Shown: one piece after another, positions 1 to 9,067 of the stretch
Layout: every line of letters starts with the position of its first letter
Position numbering within the stretch: position 1 is the stretch's first letter
Assembly (NCBI GenBank): GCA_937916485.1
Contig: CALFSV010000396.1
Span: 1-21,945 of the forward strand
DNA: 21,945 bases
Direction: 5' to 3'
Source: an uncultured Paracoccaceae bacterium
Lineage (GTDB): Bacteria > Pseudomonadota > Alphaproteobacteria > Rhodobacterales > Rhodobacteraceae
Notes under the pieces: generated by a model
Told to the model about the DNA's origin: nothing
The model's input: only the letters and a program-made list of their open reading frames with translations
Database searches by the model: none
Made by a program: the position numbers and the translations under genes

Positions 1-30
1 TCGTTCCCCAGTCAACCCCTATCCATGAAA

Positions 31-1614
31 TCATAACGTTATCCCTGTAATTTTTGAGCCCGCGTGAACCCAATCAAGATAGGCCCGATGTCCCATCGCT
101 TTGCTGGCAGCACTTTTGAATTCTGGAACAGCGCGAAGAAGTGTCTTTCGCGCATGTGCTCTCACCTTTGGAAAAGCATCCATCTCAGCTTTGGATGGTC
201 CGCGAGGCAGAATTCCCAAGCCTGCCAAAACCGGCAAATGAAGTTGTTCTTCTACATGAGGAAGGTTCGCGGGAAAGTTGGGAAAGTGACCGCGGTTCAC
301 TGGCTCATTAGCCCAAACCGACAATCGTTCCCGCACACTCCTAGTGATGCCTTTTTCTGTCATTTCACGCCAAAAAGGGCTGTCTTCGCGACCACCCGCG
401 TAGTGCAAGTTTATGAACTGTGCGAAGTCATCAACCTGTCCAGCGACTGTATCGTTGTACAGCTCACGTGCGAGCCCGTACGCACCTCTTGTAAGGTTGC
501 TCGCCTTAGTTTGGCTCAATAAAATAAGCTGAACAAGCGATCCATGGATGGAAGTTGCCTCCAGAGGTTCTAGAAAGCTCTGGGACAAACCAATAGATAC
601 GCAGTTGGATATCCATGCCTTTTCTTGGCGACCTGGATCGATTGTAAGTACGCCTCGTGGTTCAATTTTATGGCCAAGAGTCGTTTCAATTTCTCGCTGG
701 GCTTGATCATCGGTGATGTGAGAGCCTGAATAGACGTATCCGCAACCCATTCGATCGCGGGTCGGAATCCCCCACATCCATCCAGACGACTGTGCATGCG
801 CTAACGTACATGAAGGAATGTCTTGTTCTGGGTCGTGATCTAACCAGAACGGCATGGCTCGGTTCAACGGTAAGAAATCACCATATGAATGCCACTTGCC
901 ACCGAGCTCACTGATGATCTCGCGGCGAAACCCTGTGCAATCGATGACAAAATCGACATTCAGAGGTTCCGCATCGAGGAGCTTCAATGCGGTGACATCG
1001 CCTGTTTCCGAGTTGCGTTCTAACCCAGATACTTCTGCCAGAATATGCTCGACACCCACCGCCTTGCGAGCAAGATACTTGCCTAACTTGGCCTGATCAA
1101 AATGATAGGCATAGTGGAACTGGCTAATATGAACCATCTTACCAGTCTTACTCATCATATACGGCGACTTTTGGCCGCGCATTAGATGTGTAAACAGGTG
1201 TATATCTTCAACTGGTTTTTGAGATGCTATCCGTGCTGTGTGAATCCAAGATCCTTTGGCCCCGCTTGGAGCAGGAAACAACTGATTGGGATCATCAATC
1301 GGCCCATAGTAATCACCGCGATCCTTCCGCCACCCTTTGTGATGGATACCAAACTTGAAGGTGGCACCTGTCTCTTTAAGGAACTCTGCTTCGTCAATGC
1401 CGAGATCTAAAAGAACCTGCCTAAAGATCGACGTAGACCCCTCTCCTACCCCAACCGTTGGGATATTTGGCGACTCTACAACTGATATCTTTGGAACAGT
1501 GTGTGCTGAGTTTCGAAGAGCCTGTTGTTCATAACCATTCTTAAGCACGAGGGCTGCGAGCCAACCCGCAGTCCCTCCACCTACAATGGCAATATGGCCG
1601 CCTTGTTGCGGCAA
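31..1614 (-). CDS. Flavin-dependent tryptophan-halogenase-family protein
   Basis: A 527-residue protein of the FADH2-dependent halogenase family, which uses reduced flavin, oxygen and halide to make hypohalous acid that halogenates an activated ring. Visible motifs are the dinucleotide-binding GGGTAG at residues 12-17, a lysine in ATFKFG (K87) at the place of the catalytic lysine of PrnA (K79), the family signature WxWxIP (W279, W281, I283, P284), and FLEPLEATS around 347-355. Length fits the family (about 500-540 aa). The start is TTG at 1614: the melA stop TAG immediately precedes it in frame and AGAGG lies five bases upstream, so translation is probably coupled to melA. It is the last gene of the agp-melA operon. 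No flavin reductase is visible. Substrate is unknown; many such proteins in carbohydrate loci have no assigned substrate. Family assignment is firm, halogenating activity is inferred. Confidence 0.9.
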   Translation of the reverse strand: MPQQGGHIAIVGGGTAGWLAALVLKNGYEQQALRNSAHTVPKISVVESPNIPTVGVGEGSTSIFRQVLLDLGIDEAEFLKETGATFKFGIHHKGWRKDRGDYYGPIDDPNQLFPAPSGAKGSWIHTARIASQKPVEDIHLFTHLMRGQKSPYMMSKTGKMVHISQFHYAYHFDQAKLGKYLARKAVGVEHILAEVSGLERNSETGDVTALKLLDAEPLNVDFVIDCTGFRREIISELGGKWHSYGDFLPLNRAMPFWLDHDPEQDIPSCTLAHAQSSGWMWGIPTRDRMGCGYVYSGSHITDDQAQREIETTLGHKIEPRGVLTIDPGRQEKAWISNCVSIGLSQSFLEPLEATSIHGSLVQLILLSQTKASNLTRGAYGLARELYNDTVAGQVDDFAQFINLHYAGGREDSPFWREMTEKGITRSVRERLSVWANEPVNRGHFPNFPANLPHVEEQLHLPVLAGLGILPRGPSKAEMDAFPKVRAHARKTLLRAVPEFKSAASKAMGHRAYLDWVHAGSKITGITL

Positions 1615-2991
1615 CTAGACCTCTTTCGAGACAGCTGGCAACTGCGCCCATTTTGGAAGCCATTCACCATGAGCCGCTCTCATTTCATTGACCATTTGCT
1701 CTATTTGTTCGAGATCAAGCTCGGCCGCTGTATGCGGGTCCATGATCGCAGCATGGTAAATGCGATCTGGGTTTTCGGTCATCAACGCATCAACAACCAG
1801 ACCGTGTACCGAAACATGAGATTGCATAATTGCAGCTAGGTGTGGCTCGACTTTACCAACTGCGACCGGCTGAACACCGTTGCGGTCGACAAGACATGCG
1901 ACCTCAACTGCACAACCATCCGGCAGATTTTCGATCATGCCCTTGTTCGCAACATTTCCATAGATGACTGACGGCTTTCCTGTCCAAATGGACTCGATGA
2001 TGTCAGACGCAAATTCATTGCTTGGCTCAAGATCCATGGGTGCCCCGCCCTCAAGGTCTTTTGCCTGTTGGTCCCACCCAGCAGCTTGTTCAATACAACG
2101 CTTCGGGTACTCATCGATAGAGATCTGAAATTTTTCAATGAGGTCTTCGCGGCCTTTCTTGATAAACCACGGCACATATTCGGCAAAGTGCTCTGAGCTT
2201 TCAGTCACAAAGTAGCCAAGGCGCTTCATCATTTCGTACCGCACGAAATTCTTGCAACGAGGACTTTCCATGCTCTCATCGGTCGGGAACCGCCCCTCCG
2301 CATAGCCAGCCTGAAGCGCAGGGTACAGATCACGGTAACTGCCATCTTCCATGATCTGCTCAAATTTCGAGAAGAACGCTATGTGGTTGATACCAGAGCA
2401 GTCGAAACGAATTTCACTCTCTTCAAGACCCAGATCCGTCGCAAGAGCCTTAACCGTATACTGAATTGAATGGCAAAGGCCGACGACTTTTATCTCGGGG
2501 TACTTCTCAGTAATCGCCCAAATATTGATCGACATTGGGTTAACGTATTGAAGGAGCGTCGCTTCTGGGCACAGGTCCATCATGTCATCACAGATTGACC
2601 AAAGATGCGGTACAGTACGGACGCCTCGCATGATCCCACCGATCCCAAGAGTATCGGCTATGGTTTGCTCAAGGCCAAATTTCTTAGGGATTTCAAAGTC
2701 GGTTATGGTGCAAGGGTCATAGCCACCGATCTGAAAAGTAACGATCACAAAATCAGCACCGTCAAGCGCTTCACGCTGCTTCAAGTGAGACGTAATTTTT
2801 GCTGGCACATCGAGCGTAGTGACCATCCGATCTGCAATCTTAACCGACTGAGCAAGCCGCACTGGATCGATGTCCACAAGTGCAACATGTGCTCCACTCA
2901 TAGCGTCGCGTTGCAATACATCACTGATGATATGCTTCATAAAGATAGTTGAACCGGCACCGATGAAGGCAATTTTGGGTGATTTAGACAT
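1615..2991 (-). CDS. melA: Alpha-galactosidase, glycoside hydrolase family 4 (MelA)
   Basis: Cytoplasmic NAD+- and Mn2+-dependent GH4 enzyme hydrolysing alpha-1,6-galactosides such as melibiose to galactose plus the remaining sugar. The sequence can be followed along E. coli MelA almost throughout. It shows the N-terminal Rossmann motif IGAGST (residues 10-15), the acidic VALVDID near 37-43, LEQTIADTLG at 107-116, NPMSIN at 151-156, and the GH4 metal ligands Cys173 (GLCHS) and His203 (INHIAF). Also present are VTESSEHFAEY and SVIYGNV. Length of 458 aa is normal. I chose ATG at 2991 because GAGG lies seven bases upstream; a TTG two codons earlier (2997) would sit on top of that site. It lies downstream of the agp transporter genes, and its stop abuts the halogenase start. 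Product galactose would feed galK, galT and galE on the other strand. Confidence 0.95.
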   Translation of the reverse strand: MSKSPKIAFIGAGSTIFMKHIISDVLQRDAMSGAHVALVDIDPVRLAQSVKIADRMVTTLDVPAKITSHLKQREALDGADFVIVTFQIGGYDPCTITDFEIPKKFGLEQTIADTLGIGGIMRGVRTVPHLWSICDDMMDLCPEATLLQYVNPMSINIWAITEKYPEIKVVGLCHSIQYTVKALATDLGLEESEIRFDCSGINHIAFFSKFEQIMEDGSYRDLYPALQAGYAEGRFPTDESMESPRCKNFVRYEMMKRLGYFVTESSEHFAEYVPWFIKKGREDLIEKFQISIDEYPKRCIEQAAGWDQQAKDLEGGAPMDLEPSNEFASDIIESIWTGKPSVIYGNVANKGMIENLPDGCAVEVACLVDRNGVQPVAVGKVEPHLAAIMQSHVSVHGLVVDALMTENPDRIYHAAIMDPHTAAELDLEQIEQMVNEMRAAHGEWLPKWAQLPAVSKEV

Positions 2992-3008
2992 CTTCAAACC
3001 TCATTGAA

Positions 3009-3027
3009 TATCGTTTGAACAACGATA
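3009..3027 (-). promoter_or_regulatory. Small inverted repeat in the agpD-melA gap
   Basis: A perfect 7-bp stem (TATCGTT / AACGATA) with a five-base loop sits in the 88-base gap between the agpD stop and the melA start, just ahead of the melA ribosome-binding site. It could modulate melA translation or mark an mRNA-processing point. There is no clean U-run after it, so it is not called a terminator. Confidence 0.3.
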
Positions 3028-3079
3028 CGAATTTCCGAATTTTTAGGCTTCCTTGTTTCCAAGGCTAAGCTCCTGAATC

Positions 3080-4693
3080 TCACGCAATTACGTCAAACGC
3101 AGCCTTTACCAATCGTTGTGTATATTCAGTCTCAGGCCTGTTGAGCACTTGATCCGTCGGGCCCGATTCAACCACTTTGCCGTGTTGCATAACGATCGTG
3201 TTGTGACACAGAGCCTTCACAACTTTCAGATCATGACTAATGAACAAGTAGCTGAGCCCATGCTTGCGCCTTAGATCTCTCAACAGGTCGATGATTTGTG
3301 CCTGGATCGACAAATCTAGGGCTGAGGTTGGTTCATCCAGAAGAATAAACTCTGGTTTCAGCACAATTGCCCTAGCGATTGCGATACGTTGGCGTTGTCC
3401 CCCAGAAAATTCATGGGGGAACCTATCCAAACAGCTTTGCGGCATTTGCACATCATCGAGCGCTTGACGCACCATCTGATCACGCTCGTCTCGCGTATCG
3501 CCAAGACCATTAACGACCAAGCCTTCTTCAAGGATTTGTCTCACAATCATTCTAGGATTCAGTGAGGAAAAAGGATCTTGGAAAACAACTTGAATCTTGG
3601 GACGATAGGGGCGCATCTCTTTGCGGCTTAAGCCATCGATGCGGTCATCTTTAAAGTATATCTCACCCTGCTGCGACTCGCCCAACCGTATAAGTGACAT
3701 CCCAAATGTCGTTTTCCCCGATCCGCTTTCCCCAACAACTCCAAGGGTTTCTCCTCGACGAATAAGCGCAGAAACGTCATTGACTGCTACTAATTCTCTT
3801 TTCTTTGGTCTGAAAAAACTGCCCTCTTTGAGGTGAAAAGATATGCGTAGCTTGTCTCCCCTCATGACGACCTCGGCGTTGCCATCAACGGGATCTGGAA
3901 GGCCCTTGGGTTCTGAGTTGATCAGGTGACGCGTATATTCGTGCTGTGGATTCTTAAAGACTTCGGCGGTTGCGCCGCGTTCAACAACCTCACCGCGACG
4001 CATCACAACCACTTTGTCAGAAACGTTTTCCACGACAGTGAGATCGTGCGTGATCAACACAACAGCCATGCCATGCTTCTTCTGCAGATCCCTTAACAGG
4101 CCAAGAATCTCAGCTTGGACAGTAACGTCCAAAGCAGTCGTTGGTTCATCTGCTATCAGAAGATCGGGATTATTGGCCAACGCCATCGCAATCATGACGC
4201 GCTGCCGTTGACCACCTGACATCTCATGGGGATATTGCGAATAGCGTGAAGCAGGTTCAGGTAACTGAACTTCCGTTAGAAGGCGTATGACCTCATCTTT
4301 CAAATCGGCTTTCTTCATGGGCCGATGTGTCGAGATAATCTCTGCCACCTGATCCCCAATCCGGTAGACGGGATTGAGGCTGGTCAGAGGTTCTTGGAAG
4401 ATCATCGATATGCGGTCACCGCGAATTTCCTGCAGCTTGATTTCAGGCCACTCAGAGATATCTTCACCATCGAAGAATATCTTTGCTTGCTCTCCCACAA
4501 TCGCGTTTGGCGCAAGCATTCCCATAACAGCACGAGCCGTCACTGATTTTCCCGAACCGGACTCCCCCACTACAGCAAGCGTTTCCCCACGTGCGACAGA
4601 ATAGCTGACGTTTTTTACGGCATGGGTTGTTCCAAGTGCGGTGCGAAACGAGACCTGAACGTCTCTGACTTCTAAAATGTCATCTTTAGTCAT
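3080..4693 (-). CDS. agpD: ABC transporter ATP-binding protein, fused double-nucleotide-binding-domain type (AgpD-like)
   Basis: A 537-residue ATPase in which two Opp/Dpp-type nucleotide-binding domains are fused in one chain; it would power the AgpB/AgpC permease at the inner membrane. Domain 1 has Walker A GESGSGKS (43-50), signature SGGQRQR (from 159) and Walker B LLIADEP (from 178). Domain 2 has Walker A GESGSGKT (321-328), signature SGGQRQR (from 430) and Walker [12 protein letters not shown] (from 450). Both have H-loop histidines (THDL, SHDL). All catalytic motifs are intact, so both ATP sites should work. I start it at ATG 4693 (MTKDDILEV), overlapping the agpC stop by eight bases; a longer reading to 4747 would overlap agpC deeply and adds no family sequence. 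Such fused ATPases are usual in alpha-galactoside (Agp), microcin and glutathione-type importers. The alpha-galactoside role comes from the neighbours. Confidence 0.9.
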   Translation of the reverse strand: MTKDDILEVRDVQVSFRTALGTTHAVKNVSYSVARGETLAVVGESGSGKSVTARAVMGMLAPNAIVGEQAKIFFDGEDISEWPEIKLQEIRGDRISMIFQEPLTSLNPVYRIGDQVAEIISTHRPMKKADLKDEVIRLLTEVQLPEPASRYSQYPHEMSGGQRQRVMIAMALANNPDLLIADEPTTALDVTVQAEILGLLRDLQKKHGMAVVLITHDLTVVENVSDKVVVMRRGEVVERGATAEVFKNPQHEYTRHLINSEPKGLPDPVDGNAEVVMRGDKLRISFHLKEGSFFRPKKRELVAVNDVSALIRRGETLGVVGESGSGKTTFGMSLIRLGESQQGEIYFKDDRIDGLSRKEMRPYRPKIQVVFQDPFSSLNPRMIVRQILEEGLVVNGLGDTRDERDQMVRQALDDVQMPQSCLDRFPHEFSGGQRQRIAIARAIVLKPEFILLDEPTSALDLSIQAQIIDLLRDLRRKHGLSYLFISHDLKVVKALCHNTIVMQHGKVVESGPTDQVLNRPETEYTQRLVKAAFDVIA

Positions 4694-5810
4694 TTGAATA
4701 TGGATCCATTGCGTCGCGCAGGCCATCGCCAAGGGCATTAAAAGCAAGCACGGATAAAATGATTATTCCGACCGGAGCCATGAGCCACGGAGCCGAAGCG
4801 AGTGACTGAAAATCCCGTACTTGGTTCAGCATCACACCCCATGACACCATCGGGGCCTGCACACCGACTCCCAAAAAGGAAAGGAAAGTCTCCAATAAGA
4901 TCACTTCGGGCAGGGTATACGTCGCCCAAACGATCATATGAGATGACACGTTAGGGATAATGTGACGAAGCATGATCCGCTTGTCACTCGCACCTACTGC
5001 GACGGCCGCCCGGACGTATTCCACAGACCGAATAGATATCACTTTGCCGCGTAGTTCGCGGGCTAGGTTCGCCCATTGAAGCAAAACCAAAATTGATGCG
5101 AACAATATAAAGATCGTCATCGGATCTGCTCGTCGAGGTAAAATGGCTACGAGTGCCAAATAAAGCGGTAGATCAGGAAAGGATTTAACAAACTCGATGA
5201 CGCGCTGCGCAACAAGATCAAAAACTCCACCAAAGTAACCCGATGAAACGCCTACCACGGTGCCAATCACCAAAGCTGCTGACATCACCATGAAACCCAT
5301 CATGAGCGTAATGCGACTCCCATGAATCATCCGCGATAGGACATCGCGGCCAACACCGTCAGTGCCAATCAAATGAACAAATTCCCCATTCGCACCACCG
5401 AAAAGCCGAGTTTCAAAGGTGATTCCAAGGACGCTCCAAGGCTCAGCTTTGACAAAAAACTGAATCGGAACACGCTTATCGACTGAAGGTTCAAACGTGA
5501 TTTCGAAGGTGTTCGGGTCCATAATTTCTTCGAAGCCCAACACATATGGCCGGGCGAGCCCGCCTTCAGGGGCAAAGAAATGCACAGCTTGCGGAGGTGA
5601 ATAGATCGCGCTGCGATCCTTTGTTGCCGTCTCGTAAGGTGCAAAGAACCCTGAGAAGACCCCAAGCGTAATAACGATTAAACACCCAATGAGTCCGAAC
5701 ATACCATAGCGATTGCGCCGAAATCTCTTTCGAACAAGTTGCCAATAAGACAAAGAATGCTCGGAAACAGCTTCAGCATTCAAATCATGAGTCGGAGAAA
5801 TATCTGACAT
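4686..5810 (-). CDS. agpC: ABC transporter permease, OppC/DppC type (AgpC-like)
   Basis: A 374-residue inner-membrane permease of the Opp/Dpp class. It has an N-terminal cytoplasmic stretch, a first membrane segment near residues 38-57, a long periplasmic insert (about 60-150), then the family landmark GTDGVGRDVLSR (149-160). Five more hydrophobic segments follow. The EAA loop that docks on the ATPase is at about 264-288 (VEYVRAAVAVGASD...RHIIPN). I chose ATG 5810 (MSDISPTHD), preceded by GGGGGAAATAGG and one base after the agpB stop; an upstream start at 5855 would overlap agpB. The tight packing with agpB and agpD indicates one transcript and a 1:1 heterodimer with AgpB. The fold class cannot tell sugar from peptide; the melA neighbour and the rhizobial agp precedent argue for alpha-galactosides. 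Confidence 0.88.
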   Translation of the reverse strand: MSDISPTHDLNAEAVSEHSLSYWQLVRKRFRRNRYGMFGLIGCLIVITLGVFSGFFAPYETATKDRSAIYSPPQAVHFFAPEGGLARPYVLGFEEIMDPNTFEITFEPSVDKRVPIQFFVKAEPWSVLGITFETRLFGGANGEFVHLIGTDGVGRDVLSRMIHGSRITLMMGFMVMSAALVIGTVVGVSSGYFGGVFDLVAQRVIEFVKSFPDLPLYLALVAILPRRADPMTIFILFASILVLLQWANLARELRGKVISIRSVEYVRAAVAVGASDKRIMLRHIIPNVSSHMIVWATYTLPEVILLETFLSFLGVGVQAPMVSWGVMLNQVRDFQSLASAPWLMAPVGIIILSVLAFNALGDGLRDAMDPYSND

Positions 5811-5811
5811 C

Positions 5812-6837
5812 CTATTTCCCCCCCGAAACGGTGGCGCGACGCACACGTGGATCAATCAAAGCAAGCACAATGTCTGCAAGTAGGTTACCGACAACGAGCA
5901 AAACTGCGACGAGGAGAAAGATTGCAGAAACGACATACATATCTCGCTGAGCAACAGAACTCAGGATCAGCGGCCCAAGTGTTGGCACACCCAATACAAT
6001 GGCAATTTCAAGCTCACCCTTGATCATATAATCAAATCGTCCCCCCATGTTCATGACAACAGGGTGCAGCGCATTTGGAACGGCGTGCTTAAAAAGCACC
6101 TTTCGGCGCGACAATCCCTTGGCCCGCGCTGTCTCAATGTATTGAGCGTTCATGACGTCAAGAAGGTTACCGCGCATCATGCGTGTTGTGTAAGCCATGC
6201 CAGCCCAAACAGAGATCAGCAGTATTGGCCATACGTGAAGGAATAAGTCCCACAGCTTTGCCAAAGACATGCTTTCTTGAACAAGGAATTCGGGGGAATA
6301 AAGCGAACCTAGGTAGGGTGAGTGCCAAACGAATGCGAGCAGGTACAACATGATCAAGGCAATGATAAATTTAGGAATGACTATGCCCATAAAGGCGACC
6401 ACGGTGGCGACGGTATCGCCCCAACGATACTGGTTCACTGCGGCATAAATACCAAGGAGAACACCAAGCGTTTGGCCAAGTACAAGGCTGACGATCGCAA
6501 TGGCCATACTTCTGGGAAGACGCGTTCCAATAACTTCGGACACGGGACGGCTTTGGGCAAAGGACTGACCAAAATCTCCACTGAGAACAATATTTTTGAT
6601 CCAAATCCAGTATTGTACTGGCAGCGGTTGGTCCAATCCAAGCTCGGCTCTCAGAGCGTCAGCACGCGGCATCAACTCCGCGCGCGTCTGGCCGGTTTGA
6701 GCCATTGTTTGGCCGATCCAAGAATCTACGTAGTCACCGGGTACAGCTACGATAATGGCAAATGAGGCTATAGAGATAGCGATCAGCAGAGGAATGGATA
6801 TTACCACTCGTCGCCCGATAAATAATAAGAAGCCCAT
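5812..6837 (-). CDS. agpB: ABC transporter permease, OppB/DppB type (AgpB-like)
   Basis: A 341-residue inner-membrane permease with the OppB/DppB layout: a first membrane helix at about residues 10-31, then a periplasmic stretch containing the family features ELGLDQPLPVQY (65-76) and GDFGQSF (88-94). Five further hydrophobic segments follow. The EAA loop at about 233-255 reads YIETARAKGLSRRKVLFKHAVPN. It partners AgpC to form the channel. ATG 6837 is preceded by GGGGGAA with suitable spacing. It lies 67 bases downstream of agpA, with a strong hairpin in that gap, an arrangement that usually lets the binding protein be made in excess over the membrane components. The substrate is assigned from context only. 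Confidence 0.9.
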   Translation of the reverse strand: MGFLLFIGRRVVISIPLLIAISIASFAIIVAVPGDYVDSWIGQTMAQTGQTRAELMPRADALRAELGLDQPLPVQYWIWIKNIVLSGDFGQSFAQSRPVSEVIGTRLPRSMAIAIVSLVLGQTLGVLLGIYAAVNQYRWGDTVATVVAFMGIVIPKFIIALIMLYLLAFVWHSPYLGSLYSPEFLVQESMSLAKLWDLFLHVWPILLISVWAGMAYTTRMMRGNLLDVMNAQYIETARAKGLSRRKVLFKHAVPNALHPVVMNMGGRFDYMIKGELEIAIVLGVPTLGPLILSSVAQRDMYVVSAIFLLVAVLLVVGNLLADIVLALIDPRVRRATVSGGK

Positions 6838-6858
6838 AATTCCCCCAAAGTGTAAGAA

Positions 6859-6882
6859 GGCGCGGCCCTCTCAGGCCGCGCC
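6859..6882 (-). terminator. Intercistronic hairpin between agpA and agpB
   Basis: A perfect 9-bp all-G/C stem, GGCGCGGCC and its complement, with a six-base loop, lies between the agpA stop (6905) and the agpB start (6837). In the direction of transcription it is followed by TTCTTACACTTT, a poor U-tract. It most likely protects the 3' end of agpA mRNA and causes partial termination, keeping the permeases below the binding protein; full termination is less likely because agpB has no other visible promoter. Confidence 0.7.
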
Positions 6883-6904
6883 CAAGTTTAAAGTACAGGC
6901 AGAA

Positions 6905-8911
6905 TTAGTATTCGGCGACTGTACCAGGGAGAAGTTCCGCTTCTTGTTGGTCAGCAGTAGTCCACAAACGTTCGCGGATTACGGCGTCCTCGGCCCATTC
7001 GTACATGAACACTGGTGTTCCCGGATGAGCATTGCGAATGCGCTTGTTGATCAACAATGCAGCTGGGAACTGAACTGTACCAATAGAGTAGGCGTTTTCA
7101 GTCAACAAAGTTTGCATTGTTTGTGCCGCTTCCGCTTTGTCAGCTGGGTTGTCAGAGCTTACAAATGCTTCGTAAGCATCAGCAATGCCTTGCTCAAACG
7201 GCATCCGGTCTCCGGATTGGTTGAAGATAGGACATGCATCGCCTGCTGGCAATGACCGGCACGTTTCAAACGTTGGTAGGATGAAATTGATGCGCCCGAA
7301 CTTTGCATCAAATGCCCCACTTGCTTCAACTGTGTCAAAGTTCGTTTCGTCAATCGGACGCGGCTGAACACGAATGCCAACTTCAGCCAATTGCGATGCC
7401 ATAGCATCAAGCTGTTTACGGTCTTCGCCGCGGTTGGCATTGGACAGAACGTCGAGCACAATATCCTCGCCACCCGGAAGGTTGCGAACGCCATTGCCGT
7501 CGGTGTCAATCAAACCAAGACCATCGAAAAGAGCATTCGCGATGTCTTGATCAAACTCTTGATACGCAGTGTTTGCAGCATCGAAGTACGGTGATCCTGT
7601 TTGGAATCCACCAGTGTACGGGTGTGCAAACGGTCCACGTGCAACTGCTTGACCAATTGCGTCACGATCAAGCGCATGGCTTAGACCCAAACGGAAATCG
7701 GTTTCGCGGAAGATGGCACGTAGTGCTTGGCCATATTCGTCTTCAGCTGTGTTTACGTCGTAGTTGAGATCCATCCGCCAACCAAGAACACGGGGTCCAA
7801 AGGCAGCACGCACTGGGCTATCATCTGATTGCGATTGCTTCAGTGCTTCAACGAAGTTCGCCGGATCTTCCATATTGGAAAAGTCACCAGTTCCAGCAAC
7901 CGTTTGAGTTGTACGATCACCCCAAGTTGACAGACGGAAGTGCATTTCATTGAAATACGGTAGTTGTTGACCACTTTCGTCAACCTTGAAGTAGAACGGA
8001 TTGCGGCGCAAAACCACTAACTCGTCGGGTCTGTGAACGACGGGAACCCAAGCGCCAAGAACGACGGGCGACAGTTCGTCAGCCGGAAGAGCACCTGTGT
8101 AAGCTTCGTATGTAGAATCGGAATTGTATGTTGGATGTGACTCTTTCAAAACGTGGCTCGGGCCTGGGCACCCTTGGATGTAGGCTAGCCTCTCAAGCAC
8201 CGTTTCGCTTTGTGGTGATGAAAAAGTGAATTTGAACGTAAAGTCGTCAATCACTTCCATTGTAGTATCCGCACCACCGAACGAGCCTGCGGCCATACGA
8301 GATGTAACGTTGGCATCTTGTACGTTATCTTCCCACCAGAAGCGCACGTCCTCGGTATCGAACATATCACCATCAGACCATTTAGCGCCTTCGATGAGGT
8401 TCATCGTCACTTCTGTCGCGTCCGCGTTCCATGTCCAAGAACGGGCAAGGTTAGGCAATGGGCCTGATTGATCTTCACCTCGTATCTGCCACCGTGGACC
8501 CTGACGGACGAGACATTCCTGGATCGCCATATTGATGCCGCCCCAGCCTTGGTGTTGACCCGCAGCCCAGTTCCAGCCTTCTGGCCGACCGCCAATAACA
8601 TGACGGAAAACACCGCCATATTCGCCAACGCCATCAACCATGACGCCCGTTTTAAAAATAATTGGCTCTGCAGGAAGGCGATCTGCGAGAGGTGGAAGTG
8701 CTCCTGTACCGACCAACTCAGTCAGGAAGGGTGCTTCGGAGTAACTTTCAAGCGCGCCGTATGTGTAGATATCTTCGCGCCCGATGAGTTCATACTCCAA
8801 CCCAGACAGGCTAGTCTCTTGCGGAAATCCTTCAGCAACGACTTGACCCGCCATAGATATGGCTGCGGCGGACGACATCAGTAGTCCTCGCGTTAAGTGA
8901 GAATAGTTCAA
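6905..8911 (-). CDS. agpA: Periplasmic solute-binding protein, family 5, for alpha-galactosides (AgpA-like)
   Basis: A 668-residue periplasmic binding protein of the OppA/DppA-like SBP_bac_5 family, at the long end of the family, as AgpA-type alpha-galactoside binders are. I place the start at TTG 8911: GGGAGGA lies eight bases upstream, and this gives a typical signal peptide (MNYSHLTRG, then a hydrophobic LLMSSAAAISMAG core, with cleavage likely after VVA at residue 26). A reading from 9160 would add 83 residues unlike any export signal and run through the divergent promoter region. Family features include LARSWTWNADATEVTMNL, KWSDGDMFDTEDVRFWWED and FRLGLSHALDRDAIGQAV. It is the first gene of the operon, divergent from an AraC-type regulator. 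In Sinorhizobium, the peptide-type protein AgpA binds melibiose and raffinose, and I infer the same role. Confidence 0.87.
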   Translation of the reverse strand: MNYSHLTRGLLMSSAAAISMAGQVVAEGFPQETSLSGLEYELIGREDIYTYGALESYSEAPFLTELVGTGALPPLADRLPAEPIIFKTGVMVDGVGEYGGVFRHVIGGRPEGWNWAAGQHQGWGGINMAIQECLVRQGPRWQIRGEDQSGPLPNLARSWTWNADATEVTMNLIEGAKWSDGDMFDTEDVRFWWEDNVQDANVTSRMAAGSFGGADTTMEVIDDFTFKFTFSSPQSETVLERLAYIQGCPGPSHVLKESHPTYNSDSTYEAYTGALPADELSPVVLGAWVPVVHRPDELVVLRRNPFYFKVDESGQQLPYFNEMHFRLSTWGDRTTQTVAGTGDFSNMEDPANFVEALKQSQSDDSPVRAAFGPRVLGWRMDLNYDVNTAEDEYGQALRAIFRETDFRLGLSHALDRDAIGQAVARGPFAHPYTGGFQTGSPYFDAANTAYQEFDQDIANALFDGLGLIDTDGNGVRNLPGGEDIVLDVLSNANRGEDRKQLDAMASQLAEVGIRVQPRPIDETNFDTVEASGAFDAKFGRINFILPTFETCRSLPAGDACPIFNQSGDRMPFEQGIADAYEAFVSSDNPADKAEAAQTMQTLLTENAYSIGTVQFPAALLINKRIRNAHPGTPVFMYEWAEDAVIRERLWTTADQQEAELLPGTVAEY

Positions 8912-9067
8912 TTTAGTTTCCTCCCATGGAATTTTATAACTCCCAAGATGATCAGGAAGTCGGCTCTGTTCTTCCGGCTTTTCGGAGTTTTGTTCCTGTA
9001 TCTCATCGAACTGTTGCGTGATCCATCGGGCCGTTGCTATCATTGCAGGCACGATAGGAGCTACTTT
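8912..9067. promoter_or_regulatory. Divergent control region between agpA and the first AraC-type regulator
   Basis: This 156-base gap must hold the promoters for the agp-melA-halogenase operon (minus) and probably for the regulator (plus). Inside is an imperfect inverted repeat, AAGTCGG (8957-8963) facing CCGGCTT (8974-8980). The 8-mer AAGCCGGA occurs here on the minus strand (8973-8980) and again upstream of galT. This may be a half-site for the AraC-type regulators, but it is short and unproven. No convincing -35 box was found, as expected for an activator-dependent promoter. Confidence 0.5.

Noticed and set aside
1..30. Start of a further gene downstream of the halogenase
   Set aside because: The minus-strand ATG at 26 meets a stop after four codons, and the window ends before anything else can be read.
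64..522. Open frame of 152 codons on the plus strand inside the halogenase gene
   Set aside because: It is antisense to a well-supported family protein, its product resembles nothing I recognise, and it has no good ribosome-binding site.
3064..3090. Inverted repeat around TTAGGCTT and AAGGCTAA (3053-3068) after agpD as a terminator
   Set aside because: The stem is imperfect and there is no T-run in the direction of transcription; melA most likely shares the transcript.
8931..8938. TATAAAAT on the minus strand as an agpA -10 box
   Set aside because: Transcription would start almost on the ribosome-binding site, leaving too short a leader, and there is no matching -35 box.
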